Shown here: positions 32,968-43,915 of the stretch, one piece after another | Numbering within the stretch: the first letter of the stretch is position 1 | Layout: each line of letters opens with the position of its first letter | Source of the DNA: Symbiodinium microadriaticum | Lineage: Eukaryota > Sar > Dinophyceae > Suessiales > Symbiodiniaceae | DNA length: 64,000 nt | Assembly: GCA_001939145.1 (NCBI GenBank) | Contig: LSRX01000339.1 | Location: 503,082 to 567,081, forward strand | Direction: 5' to 3' | Notes under the pieces: generated by a model | Seen by the model: only the letters and a program-made list of their open reading frames with translations | Told to the model about the DNA's origin: nothing | The model's database searches: none | Made by a program: the position numbers and the translations under genes

Positions 32968-34027
32968 TTAAACCAATCGTTGTTTTGCACGCTCTACGCA
33001 CTTGGCCAGCTCAGTTCGGTAGCTGCTCCGCTGCTGTTCCTTCCCGTTGACCCAGTTCTCCAGAGGCGAGTCGATGTTGGACGGGAAGATTACGCAGTTT
33101 GTATTCATGTATGCTGGAACCATCGAGAAGGAGCTTTGCGACATAATGAAGATGTCCGCCCTGGACATGTGGACCCAGGCTTTCAGCATGTCGTCGTTGT
33201 CGTCAATCTTCTCGTCCAAATGCACCGTCATACCGCGCTGCCGATACCCATCAAAGTCCTCTGATTTCCAAAAGTGATAGTCGAAAGCAGGTATGTTCTT
33301 CGGGGAGCTCCAAACGTGGAAATCCAGGTCCTCGGGTGGCAGAAGCTTCTTGATCTCCTCTGCGAGTCCATAGTAGTACGCATCAGGAGTAGCACGGGTG
33401 TCGCTCCTTTCCAGATCTGCGCGTCGCAGGTGCATCACAACCGATATTTTGCCACTGGCAAAGACGAGCGGTTGCAAATCCAGGTGCTTCCGCATCTGGT
33501 CTCTCAGCCAGCCGGGAAAATAGTCGCTGGTAGGCACGCTGCGGTCGTAGCCCCTTAGCTGTGCACAGAACACTTAAAACACTGACAAAGGCAGGCTGAG
33601 GCCGTTTGTTGTTTTTGCTGTCGGGTCCACTGTTCAATGCTATGTGGGGACAGTGTGCCTGACATGGCTGAGGCGACGGCCATTCATTCACGGCATGGCA
33701 ATAAACCAGAGTGCCAGGTTGGAAACTGGACACTTTTGCCTCTAGCTCACGGGCACTTGGCACCTCAATGAAGGTGGGCTTGCTGCTGATGTTGTGGATG
33801 AAGAAGTTTCTGGAAGCGTCTGGCCCGAAGATGGCATCAACCACCATACGGAAGTTTATGTGCTGGTCTGTCAGTGGCTGCAGCTGCCCGATGAGACCTC
33901 CGAAGTTCAGCTTGTTTCTCCATGACAAAGCAATAGCTTCCAAGATGGACTTCATCCGGTGCCCTGCGCCGTCTGTGTGCTCGAGGATGTAAAGCTTCGG
34001 GGCTGTTGGGTCGCGCATATTGCAGAC
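32968..34027 (-). CDS. Fucosyltransferase-like glycosyltransferase, downstream copy
   Basis: Exon 1 is 34027-33659 (ATG at 34018) and exon 2 is 33558-32968; about 316 residues. Exon 2 starts after GTGCACAG in phase 0. The exon 1 donor is inferred as CAG|GCACAC (a GC donor, 100-nt intron). Near the N-terminus EHTDGAGHRMKS resembles the G-x-G-(N/H)-R start of fucosyltransferase-type enzymes. Exon 2 has VVMHLRRADLER (R165, R166 in an H-x-R-R-x-D motif like the donor-binding motif of GT11 and related fucosyltransferases) and FIMSQSSFSMVPAYMN (about 258-272). The likely role is transfer of fucose from GDP-fucose to a glycan; donor and linkage are inferred. A TAG acceptor-like site lies 9 nt before the ATG, and only 41 nt separate this ATG from the upstream gene's stop. 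The protein ends ERAKQRLV. Confidence 0.7.
32987..33584 (-). repeat. Duplicated exon-2 block, downstream copy (598 bp)
   Basis: Identical to 34217-34814 except for one base (33390 G, 34620 A on the plus strand). The block covers exon 2, the 3' splice site and about 18 bp of intron beyond it, then stops abruptly at both ends. Confidence 0.95.
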
Positions 34028-34059
34028 CTAGCACGCATCGAATCACGTCGACTCAACCT

Positions 34060-35214
34060 TTACACTAATCCCTGACTCCAATCGCACGCAACTGACGCCT
34101 GTGGTCCCTGTGAAGTGTCAAGCCCTGCCTGCAACTTGCACGCCGATGGATCCTGCTGGGATACCAAACTCGTCCCCGTCGCAGCTCCTGTGACACCAGA
34201 CGTGCGGTGCTTGTTGGCACGCTCTACGCACTTGGCCAGCTCAGTTCGGTAGCTGCTCCGCTGCTGTTCCTTCCCGTTGACCCAGTTCTCCAGAGGCGAG
34301 TCGATGTTGGACGGGAAGATTACGCAGTTTGTATTCATGTATGCTGGAACCATCGAGAAGGAGCTTTGCGACATAATGAAGATGTCCGCCCTGGACATGT
34401 GGACCCAGGCTTTCAGCATGTCGTCGTTGTCGTCAATCTTCTCGTCCAAATGCACCGTCATACCGCGCTGCCGATACCCATCAAAGTCCTCTGATTTCCA
34501 AAAGTGATAGTCGAAAGCAGGTATGTTCTTCGGGGAGCTCCAAACGTGGAAATCCAGGTCCTCGGGTGGCAGAAGCTTCTTGATCTCCTCTGCGAGTCCA
34601 TAGTAGTACACATCAGGAGTAGCACGGGTGTCGCTCCTTTCCAGATCTGCGCGTCGCAGGTGCATCACAACCGATATTTTGCCACTGGCAAAGACGAGCG
34701 GTTGCAAATCCAGGTGCTTCCGCATCTGGTCTCTCAGCCAGCCGGGAAAATAGTCGCTGGTAGGCACGCTGCGGTCGTAGCCCCTTAGCTGTGCACAGAA
34801 CACTTAAAACACTGCAGCGACCATGTAGACTCCGCCTAGAGTCTGGTGAAACTGAGGCCAGGTCCACTCGTTCACGGCATGGCAAAACAACGCTGCAGAG
34901 GGTCGTGCCAGCTGCACCTGGGCTTCGAGAGCTCGCACATCATTGAACTTGAACTGGAATCGCGGCTTGGTTGTGATGTTGTAGATATAGAGCTTCTGCG
35001 AGGCCCCTGATCCAAAAACAGCGTCCACCACCACACGAATGTTGATGTGCTGGTCTGTAAGGGGCCACAGCTGGCCAACAAGGCCTCCAAAATTGATCTT
35101 GTTCCTCCATGAAATGGCTATTGCTTCCAGCATGGATTTTAGCCTGTGCCCAGCCCCGTCCGTGTGTTCAAGGATAAACAAGCGCGGAGCCGTATCTTCG
35201 TGCAGCCGGCAGAT
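34060..35214 (-). CDS. Fucosyltransferase-like glycosyltransferase, upstream copy
   Basis: Exon 1 runs from about 35214 to 34831 and exon 2 from 34788 to 34060. The putative intron (GTCTAC...GCACAG) is only 42 nt, phase 0, unusually short. Exon 1 aligns with the downstream copy from ICRLHEDTAP onward (EHTDGAGHR, HINIRVVVDAVFG, CHAVNEW), at roughly two thirds identity. Exon 2 differs by one residue (A180V relative to the downstream copy) until ...CVERA, after which this copy has its own tail of about 50 residues. The amino end is unresolved: the open frame continues to about 35346, but residues before ICRLHED have no counterpart and may be untranslated or belong to another exon. Probable function as for the other copy. 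Confidence 0.65.
34217..34814 (-). repeat. Duplicated exon-2 block, upstream copy (598 bp)
   Basis: Partner of 32987-33584 at an offset of 1230; one mismatch in 598 bp. Confidence 0.95.
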
Positions 35215-35346
35215 GGGCAAAAGGCATGTGAGCTCTGCAGGGTCGCCAAGCCTTGCGGCAGCAGTCGAAGTGGTGGTGTCAGCGCCTGGGGGCCAACCCC
35301 GACAGCCCCGAATCTCAGGATGGAGTCTTCTCACCCTGCCTCTCAA

Positions 35347-38300
35347 CTATCAAGCCGTGAAAGAGAAGCACAAAACCAATAACAGCCAGCGTCCTGGAGC
35401 TCGAGCTTGCGGCATCACCTTTGCAGAGAATGGCTTGTGTTGTAGGCCTTTTGTTTGGAAGGAAAGCCATGGGACACAACACAAATCAAACCCCAGAGCC
35501 AAAAACAAGCAGTGCCTGAATCCTCGAACACGCCCAATACGATGCTGAAAGTTAAGTTGCCTGCAAACCCCAAAGCCGAACCCGCCCCTCCTCCGGCTCC
35601 TGGTTCTGGGGATGCCTCGCAGCGGAATTCGGGCTTCCGGGCTTTGGCAGGCATGGGAGTTTTCGGGACGGTTGCATTCTGGCAAGGAGCACATCCAAGT
35701 AATTTCCGGCAGCGAGCTGCAGCAAAAGCAAAGAGCTTGCACAACATCTTCGTTGCTTCCTCTTTGCTGGGCCCAACAGAACTCCCAATCACCGCCGTTC
35801 AATCTTACCACAGTTTAACAAGCTGCCCTAGTAGCCCTGATTGTCTCAATGCTACCACCCACCGACCTCCCCCTCAAGAGGCCTCCTCTCCACGGGCTCC
35901 GGCTTCTCGACATCAAGGGCTTGAATGGTCGAATCCGGAGACCCTGCTTCATCCTGCATGCAGGACTGGCTTTTCTCAATCTTGTTTGTCGAAGCATGGC
36001 TAAACTGGAACAACTCAACCTCAAGTCCTAAATCCAGAATGCCCATTTCGAAAAAAACTGCACTGGGTTCCGGGTCTCGCGGGGGCAGCATGCAGCTTGT
36101 ACTGCTACATACTGATCCTGTCGGTGCTTCGGTTCAACACACAGCCGACATGTGTTGACGTGTCTTGAAAGACCTTTCCTGCTGGCATTGCAACGGTTGA
36201 GTGCCGTGTGACGGAGGGGATTCCGTTATGAGTGTGTGCTGCCCGGGAATGGGGGGGGGCGGGATGCTACACCGAGCAACATCAATCGGAATGCTTGGGG
36301 ATGCATGTCGTGCTCTGTCATGTCATGCCATGTTACTGTGCCTTCGCAAGAAATCAACATCATTCTGTGGCGATGTCGTGTCTTCATGATGTTGAGCAAT
36401 GGATCACGGTTTTACTTCTCGCACCTGCAGGTTGCTGATGCTGTGTGACTGTGTGCGTTCTCTGACATATGTGTGGGTTGTCCTTTGTGTTGGCTTTTCC
36501 ATGTGCGAACATGAAGCTGGCATAAATGCTGTGTGTTCAATTGTTGCAACTCGCCGGCATGTCTTGTCAGTGGCTCTCACAGCCTTGTCTGGTGAGCATT
36601 CAGCACGATGCACTTCTTTCTGAAACAACAACGTTGACGGCGCGAAGTCGTGGTCACTTTGTCGTTGTCGTTGGGCGCTGTGAGGGAGTTGATGCCTGGC
36701 CCCGGATTAAAGGTCTTGGTTGCGATATCCCCGAAACGATTGATAGGCCTATTAACTATGGGTGTGGCTTCGTTGCCGCGGGCGTCTGGACTCAAGTTCA
36801 ATCCCAGGGCTGGTTTTCCATCATGTGTCCACGCGGCGTAGTGGTCCACCTGCTGGGGGTGCTTCTTCTCATCCGCAACATCCATTCTCTGTTGCCTTGC
36901 TTCACGGAGTGAGGTGGTGCTTGTGCGCGTTTTTTGACAAACAGTGCTTTACACTTACACAGTCTGCCCTTCATGTGGCCACTCCCGTCCACCTCTACAC
37001 CAAACATCTATCGACATGTCGACTTGCGTCACAGCTGTAGTGTCAATGCGTTCATGGGGCCCTTTTGCACAGTGGAGCCTGTCACTGCTTCCAACCGACT
37101 CACCAGGTGTATTGATACAGTGTTCTCGTCCCAGTCAAAAGGCACATCTACTACGCATTTCAAGGTTTGGTTTGCAAATGCGTTTACCTTGCAACACCAA
37201 TTGCCTCGGGACTTTGGTGGCCTATCACTCACCTCAGGGTGTCGGTCTTACGACCCCATTTCCAATACTTGGCATTTGAAGATTTGGGGTTTGCCGCTGC
37301 ATCCATTACCTCCAATAAGTTGTTGAAAAGTATCACTCCCTTCAGGGTTTTTGGGAATCAGCCTTGCAAGCTTTAACTCATTGGCTTTGGGGTTTGCCAC
37401 GCCGCACAGCACCTGCCGTAAAGGCTTTGCATGTGTGGGCTTCTACCGTAAAAGTTTCCGGCTTGCGATCCAGTCGTCCAAGGACTCGTCGTTGATGGAT
37501 TAGGGCTTGACTCACTACCCAGCATCTCCGATGCTTCCGACAGGCACCACCCGTTGGCAACCACCATCGGGCATTTGGCTATGTGGGGACAGTCTTTCAA
37601 GGTTTGGCGATAGGGTTCTAGCAACTAATCAAGGTTTCGTGTTTTCGGAACCCGTCTTCCAGGTCTGGTTGTTTAGAGTCACAGATTGGGATTTGACACA
37701 CCACCCAGTCTCGTGTTGGGGCTGCGGGGTGGGGCTGATAACCTCCTGAGTGGTTTGGCAACCTGTTTTCCAGGATTTCGTCTTTGAGGGTATAGGTTTG
37801 TCACACCACCCATCACCTCCTGTTTGAGATTTTGCAACTTTCAAGCTTTGCAAACCCATCTTTTCCAGGTTTAGCTTTTTGGGTATCGGGTTTCCCGCAC
37901 CAACCAACATCTTCTAGGAGGGCTTTTGGGTTCGGGGCAACCGGTCACTCCCTCGCTTTCGCCTCAACACCCATCATCTCCTGAGCCTGGCTACCTCTCC
38001 CACGAGGGTTTCGGATTCAGAGAGCCTGTGTTTAAAGGCTCCGTCCAGCTGGCAAGACGAGTCAGGACTCGGCGACATGCTCAAAGCCGTGCGGGACAAA
38101 TCTAACTTAGCGGTACTGGTGTATCTGGCTATGATTTCTCATTTAGCGTACCAATCGCCAGCCATTGCCCTCACTTTTATTTGTTTACCACTGAATACCG
38201 GCTCAAACTCCATGTCGTCAGCGGGGCACAAGAACCTATGTGAAAGCAACTAAGACTCATCACCCAATCTCGGGGAATGTCTGCATGTGTGTACATACAT

Positions 38301-39560
38301 CCGTGCATATACATCTTCATGATGGCGACGGCCCAAGTGATGGCAATGGTCATGCTGAGAGCATGCCATCATCATAGTCAGGGTACGGCTTCTCGCGTTG
38401 ACCATGATGCCGCTGAGCATTACGACAAAAAGTGCCAAAAACAGCTGATTTTTCGGGGCTGCCTGCAGAACGCCATCTTCGAGCCAGCCGCCGCCGCGGA
38501 GCAGCGAGACCAACCTTATTGCTGACATAGCGAGACCACTCACTGCATGTTTCAATTCCAGGCTCCGCTGTGACACTTGGGTGCGATTCTGGCACTTACA
38601 GGCTCTGGGATTCGGGCATGTGTAAACATGCCCCCACTCTGCCACAGAAATCCCAATGTTCGTGACTTCGGTTGCCGTTGCCAAGTTGCACTAAGCCGAC
38701 AGCACCCCCGAGGCCTCGGGCAGGTGGTTGGAATTTGCTGCTGATTCAGTGCCGAAATTTCTGGCTGGCATTCCAAACCATAACCTGTCATTGCGAACGG
38801 TTTGATTAGACATAGATGTTCTCCGGAAGCCATCCCATGGTGGTAAACACGCTAACCTTAACCCTCAGCAGCTCAATCTACAAAATGTTTGGGTAGAGCT
38901 CCGTCGCGTGACAATATCTACATCAAACTTCATACAGGTATCAACTATTCAGGCTTGGTTTTGACATGTGGCCGTCGATTGAATGGCTTCGCAGTTCGCA
39001 GGTGATGCTTGCTTGCGCGGATCTGTTGTGTTTGTTGCATGAAAACCCTGATGCCCACAAATTCGGGCAGCATTCTTGGCATGAATGGCGCATATCTCCA
39101 GGGCCAAGCCTGCGAAGGCCCAGCTCCGCCCGCTTCGAGGCATCGCAAGGGCGCGAGGGGAAGGAAACCAACGGCAACATGCTTGGAAGCTGTGTGGTTC
39201 TGCAAGGTACGCAATACCACTGTTTGAAGACGTATACTATACAAGGTATAGCAAAGCTGTGTTGTCTGTTTCGTTCTGTTTTCCTGAATCCCAATCATTT
39301 GCTCGCCTCAACTCAATATAACACCGAAAGGAAACCTGGATATATTTGGTTTCGCATTCAAGTGCTTCTTTGCCGTAAGTAGCGGCTGGACAGAACGTGC
39401 TGATTTTTTTTTTCCACACGCCTTTTTGCGCCAGCAGCTGATTCTGATGCCCTGATGTTGAATGTTGAACGTGTTGATGCTGATGCCCTGATGTTGAATG
39501 TTGCCTGCGAGTACGCTTTCACACGGCGCTTTTCACTACGCTGTGTAAGTTAACACATGG
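35347..39560. other. Gene-poor region
   Basis: No confident coding. It includes a G9 run (36252-36260) and a degenerate minisatellite (37640-38000). The other frames are short and without domains. Confidence 0.45.
37640..38000 (+). repeat. Degenerate minisatellite, units of about 85-110 bp
   Basis: Units starting CCCGTCTTCCAGG (37651), CCTGTTTTCCAGG (37762), CCCATCTTTTCCAGG (37855) and CCGGTCACTCC (37941) each contain a GGTTT...CACACCACCCA(T/G)..CTCC-like second half. Earlier similar words around 37250-37400 suggest that the array was longer and has decayed. Confidence 0.5.
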
Positions 39561-39566
39561 ACCCTC

Positions 39567-39833
39567 ATGGAGCCTTTGAACGAGTTTCTCCGGGACAAGC
39601 TGGAGCAGGAGCTGCTGAACCGTAAGCCTATTGGAAATCCTACGGATGAGTTGCTCGAGGCCGCGGCCGAGAACACCCTGAATGCACTGCCGGGGTGCAC
39701 TTGGAAGGTGCTTCTGAGCTGGGACACTGTGGGGCCTTACCAAGGCAGGTCGGGCCGACTACTGCAAGGCACTGTGGATGTGGACGGGCTGGCAGCCGAA
39801 AGACGTAATTTGGCCGCACTCATGCCAGGTTGA
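39567..39833 (+). CDS. Possible small protein, 88 residues
   Basis: A compact frame with protein-like composition: an amphipathic N-terminal helix (MEPLNEFLRDKLEQELLNRK), then DELLEAAAENTLNALPG, WKVLLSWDTVGPY and a GRLLQGTVDVDG segment before TGA. There is no signal peptide or membrane segment. The codons look ordinary for a GC-moderate gene, unlike the repetitive neighbours. No family recognised. It could be a complete small gene or the first exon of a larger one; a further ATG at 39558 is out of frame. Confidence 0.38.
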   Translation: MEPLNEFLRDKLEQELLNRKPIGNPTDELLEAAAENTLNALPGCTWKVLLSWDTVGPYQGRSGRLLQGTVDVDGLAAERRNLAALMPG

Positions 39834-39839
39834 AGCCAA

Positions 39840-40944
39840 AGCGGTTTCGAGCGTTATATCCTGCTCGTAGACTCCAGGTTGCCGCTCCCACTTGTGATGA
39901 ATGCACCTTTGGGATGCACCTTTCTCACCTCGATTCCGCATGTCGTGGGTTGTTGCTCTCGCAAGCAGGACCTCATGCGTCCCGTTCGTCCACACGGAAT
40001 TCCCCATGTCGCTTTTCGTGTCGTGCCATCGGCGCACCTCCGCGTGCTGCGCAGGGAGGAGCTCCCCTGCACTCCGAGCACATGCTCCTGCCGATGACAC
40101 CTGGCTCTGGGCCAGCTCGGTGACCACCGTTCAGCCTGCGCCACGTCCGGTTTCCTTGCCTCCCGGCCTCTTCCGCTTGAGCATGGCCGCGGCACAGGTA
40201 GCGCGGAACGTTCGAGTCGCGGACATGAACTTTTTCGACGGACTCTTTTGCAAGCATCAGGGCGCGGTCCTAGGTGCAGCAGACTACCGGTGTCAACAAA
40301 ACCCACGCCCAAACCCCTAACCATCCCGAGCACGGAAGCAAGCTCACCCCATGCGGGAGGTGAACGGAGGTGCTTCGGACGAGTCAACAACGACGTCACT
40401 CAAGAGAGGTGCTTCGCCATCAAGGTTGGCGGTGTTGGCGATGAGAAGGGACATCAAGCTGGCAGCGGCAGCGGCAGTTATGGAGAGAAGTCCAGACCAC
40501 CGGGTGACAACGGCGGCAACACAGCCCGCGCAAGCAAGCGATGAAGGCGGCAGCTTCGGCACTCCAGCAACCACCGACTCCAAGACCGAGCACAACCAGG
40601 CGGCACCGACGGGCGTCGGCGAACTGAGGGTAGGTACGCTCTTTTGCCCGGCGTGCTTCAGCTAACGCTGCTCCAGCGGTGCTGCCTCTCCGGCGCCGGG
40701 GCACACCGGAAGAAGTAAGCGGCGAGACCAGCGTAGTGCCAACGCTCCCCACAACGGCAGGCCATTGGCGATCACCTCGACGCGGCGCTCATCATGACGG
40801 TGTGCCTGGAGGTTCACGTTTCGCACCAGGACGTGTGTGGCGACAGCGGCACCAGCCTCACGGCAGACCCGGGAAGCTGCACGTTCGAGGAGTCCACCCC
40901 GTGCCCTGAGAACACCGGACCGGGGGCGCCCACAGCGGCATCGT
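39840..40944. other. GC-rich region without recognised gene
   Basis: Open frames exist on several strands because of high GC (GCA/GGC-rich), typical of chance openness. No domains seen. Confidence 0.4.
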
Positions 40945-41695
40945 GCAGGAGCAAGTGGCAGCGGGAGCCGCAAGCGACGGAGAAGCAGGACCCGGACGAG
41001 AGCTGAGTCGAGGGCAAGCTCTGGGGCGACAGGGCGAACAGTGAGCAACCTGGCGGCGAAAGGGCCGGACTGTGAGTCGAGGAGTGCTAGCTCTGCAGGC
41101 CCGACGGCGCGGCGGTGCTCGGCCGAGGCAGCGATTCATGCCGCATTGCAGAGATTGCTGTCGCGGACAAGGTCGCGCGCCTCCCGCCCACAGCGTCCGA
41201 CTTCCGCAGCCAGCACCACCAGGCGTTGTGGGCCTGGGCGCAGCTCCGGGTAGCGCCGTTGTTTGCGCTGCCACGCGACATCGGTTGCAGGCGCCCATCT
41301 GTGCGCAGCGACGAAACCAGGGTCACATGGCAGCAGAGTGCTTCGCCGTGCCGAAACGCGCCATAAATGACAAATTCTTGCAGCAGGAGGCGCTCCACCT
41401 TGAGTCGTGCAGTGAGGATCCGTTGCACCAACTCCGTATGCCCGATCTGCATGCACAGAGCGACAAAGCCGCGAGTCGCTGGCTCCTTGTCACATCGGCA
41501 CCACACTCCGGGCCCCAGCGATTCGATGCCGGGTGGTGTGTTGGCGAGATTTGAAGCGACACCCGCATGCTGCTCGACCGTGCATGCGAGCGATGTCATC
41601 AAGCGTAGGTGGGGCGCGAGCTGGAGTTGTGACGACATGGAGCCAGACTCCAATCGGCTCTGCGCCGCCGCCAATGCATCATGTTGTGCGGGGGA
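40945..41695 (+). repeat. Composite satellite block R1, copy 1 (751 bp)
   Basis: Near-identical (a handful of substitutions) to 42962-43712 at an offset of 2017. GC-rich; frames through it on both strands are long but carry no recognisable domain. Confidence 0.92.
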
Positions 41696-41817
41696 AAAAC
41701 TTGGTACGCTTCTCGATGTGTGCGTGTGGTCCTGTTCTCGGGCTTGTTTGCGACTGGGTCGCCACGGGCCGCTTTGAAGCCCTGGCTGAAACGTCCGCAT
41801 AGGACCTAGTATAAGCA
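41694..41817 (+). repeat. Composite satellite block R2, copy 1 (124 bp)
   Basis: GAAAAACTTGGTACGC ... GGACCTAGTATAAGCA matches 42841-42964 at an offset of 1147 with about three differences. Here it follows R1; in the second array it precedes R1. Confidence 0.9.
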
Positions 41818-42504
41818 CATGGCGACTTTGGGCACCGGCGGCACCGGTAAAAACAAAAAACGGGAGCCTCGGCTTCGCCGCAAACACAGGCAGCAGCTCC
41901 TTCGAGCGGGAGCCGGACGGCAGCACAAGATGCCAGAGCGGAGGCAGACGTCACGCCGGTCACCGAGAACCCTCGAAGCAAAAGGCCCAGACTGACACTA
42001 CAGCAAAGCAAGAGAAGTGGGGGCCACGTAATCGTCACAGCACTGGAGGCCGGCCGCTGCCATCCTCGGGTAGTGTCGACAGCGTCGTCAGGGTCTGCGA
42101 CAACGGGGGGTTATGGAGCGGGGGCTCGGCATCGCCAAGAACAAAGTGGAGCGATTGGGTGGGGCAGCGCAGGATGTTGCGGTCATGTCGGGCATCAATG
42201 AGTGCTGGCGGGACAGGCCGCTGCAGATTTTCACTTGCAATCTGCACCCGTGCGTTTAATCATGCAAATCGTCATATCCGTTGTGACAGGAATGGGTCCG
42301 TTCGCGACCGGTTGCAAACTCTTTCATAGAAGCATGTCAGATGAGTGAATCGTACCTTGGCATGGGATCCTGTTGGCCCTCAAGTTCCAAAAAGGCTGAA
42401 AAATTCTTGGGCCACCAGCTTGGAAAACTTCGCACAGTGGAAGGGCTAGTGTGACTGGATGGTGACGGCAAAACAATATAAAAAAAACGACAACACATGC
42501 TGAG
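41818..42504. other. Unique spacer in the satellite region
   Basis: Not matched elsewhere in the window as far as I can see; no gene. Confidence 0.45.
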
Positions 42505-42686
42505 ATGTTATTTTGCCACGCGACGTCGATTGCAGGCGCAGATGCGAAACCAGGGTCACATCGCAGCAAAGAGCGTCGCCGTGCCTAGACGCGTCATAGA
42601 AGCTGGAGTGGTGACGACATGGAGCCGGACTCCAATCGTCTCTGCGCCGCCACCACTGCATCATGTTGTGCTGGGGAGTACATAGC
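42505..42686 (+). repeat. Partial R1 block with internal deletion
   Basis: GCCACGCGACGTCGATTGCAGGCGC... aligns with the R1 segment at about 41269-41370, then jumps to the R1 end segment (GACGACATGGAGCC..GCATCATGTTGTG). About 240 bp of R1 is missing, and divergence is greater than between the two full copies. Confidence 0.7.
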
Positions 42687-42840
42687 GGGTGCGAAAGCAT
42701 CCTCGCAGCCGTCGCTTTGTTGTCCACAATCTTCCCGCCAAAAATATGTGGAGGTGGACATAAGCGCTCCTGGTTTCGAGTGAAGCGATCGTGGCGTCGG
42801 CGTCGGGTTCGCTGCCACGCGGTCCGTCCCTACTTGGGCC
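42687..42840 (+). repeat. Composite satellite block R3, copy 1
   Basis: GTACATAGCGGGT..GCAGCCGTCGCTTTGTTGTCCACA..GCGATCGTGGCGTCGGC is shared in order with 43713-43900, with indels. Confidence 0.75.
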
Positions 42841-42964
42841 GAAAAACTTGGTACGCTTCTCGATGTGTGCGTGTGGTCCTGTTCTCGGGCTTGTTTGCGA
42901 CTGGGTCGCCACGGGCCGCTTTGAAGCCCTGGCTGAAACGTCCACGTAGGACCTAGTATAAGCA
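42841..42964 (+). repeat. Composite satellite block R2, copy 2
   Basis: Second copy of R2, directly followed by R1 copy 2 with a shared AGCA junction. Confidence 0.9.
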
Positions 42965-43712
42965 GGAGCAAGTGGCAGCAGGAGCCGCAAGCGACGGAGA
43001 AGCAGGACCCGGACGAGAGCTGAGTCGAGGGCGAGCTCTGGGGCGACAGGGCGAACAGTGAGCAACCTGGCGGCGAAAGGGCCGGACTGTGAGTCGAGGA
43101 GTGCAAGCTCTGCAGGCCCGACGGCGCGGCGGTGCTCGGCCGAGGCAGCGATTCATGCCGCATTGCAGAGATTGCTGTCGCGGACAAGGTCGCGCGCCTC
43201 CCGCCCACAGCGTCCGACTTCCGCAGCCAGCACCACCAGGCGTTGTGGGCCTGGGCGCAGCTCCGGGTAGCGCCGTTGTTTGCGCTGCCACGCGACATCG
43301 GTTGCAGGCGCCCATCTGTGCGCAGCGACGAAACCAGGGTCACATGGCAGCAGAGTGCTTCGCCGTGCCGAAACGCGCCATAAATGACAAATTCTTGCAG
43401 CAGGAGGCGCTCCACCTTGAGTCGTGCAGTGAGGATCCGTTGCACCAACTCCGTATGCCCGATCTGCATGCACAGAGCGACAAAGCCGCGAGTCGCTGGC
43501 TCCTTGTCACATCGGCACCACACTCCGGGCCCCAGCGATTCGATGCCGGGTGGTGTGTTGGCGAGATTTGAAGCGACACCCGCATGCTGCTCGACCGTGC
43601 ATGCGAGCGATGTCATCAAGCGTAGGTGGGGCGCGAGCTGGAGTTGTGACGACATGGAGCCAGACTCCAATCGGCTCTGCGCCGCCGCCAATGCATCATG
43701 TTGTGCGGGGGA
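42962..43712 (+). repeat. Composite satellite block R1, copy 2
   Basis: Second full R1. The minus-strand 374-codon frame over this and the partial R1 repeats its own start (MYSPAQHDA) because the DNA repeats; this is not evidence of a protein. Confidence 0.92.
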
Positions 43713-43915
43713 GTACATAGCGGGTGGTAAAGCATCCCCTTGCTCACAGCCGTCGCTTTGTTGTCCACAAGCGTCCCTCCAAAAGTATTTGGAGGTTCGA
43801 CCAGGGCTCGAGCGACCACAGGTAGCTTCGCATAGGCGCTCCTGGTCTCGATTGAAGCGATCGTGGCGTCGGCATCGAGTTCGCTGCCACGCGCCTTGCC
43901 ACCAACGCTAGTCCT
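43713..43915 (+). repeat. Composite satellite block R3, copy 2
   Basis: Follows R1 copy 2 and matches 42687-42840 with an extra insertion of about 40 bp near 43790-43830. Confidence 0.7.

Noticed and set aside
42594..43718. 374-codon minus-strand open frame (and the related 279-codon frame at 41087-41926)
   Set aside because: It runs through the composite satellite, repeats its own beginning because the DNA repeats, has no domain, and other frames of the same GC-rich DNA are equally open.
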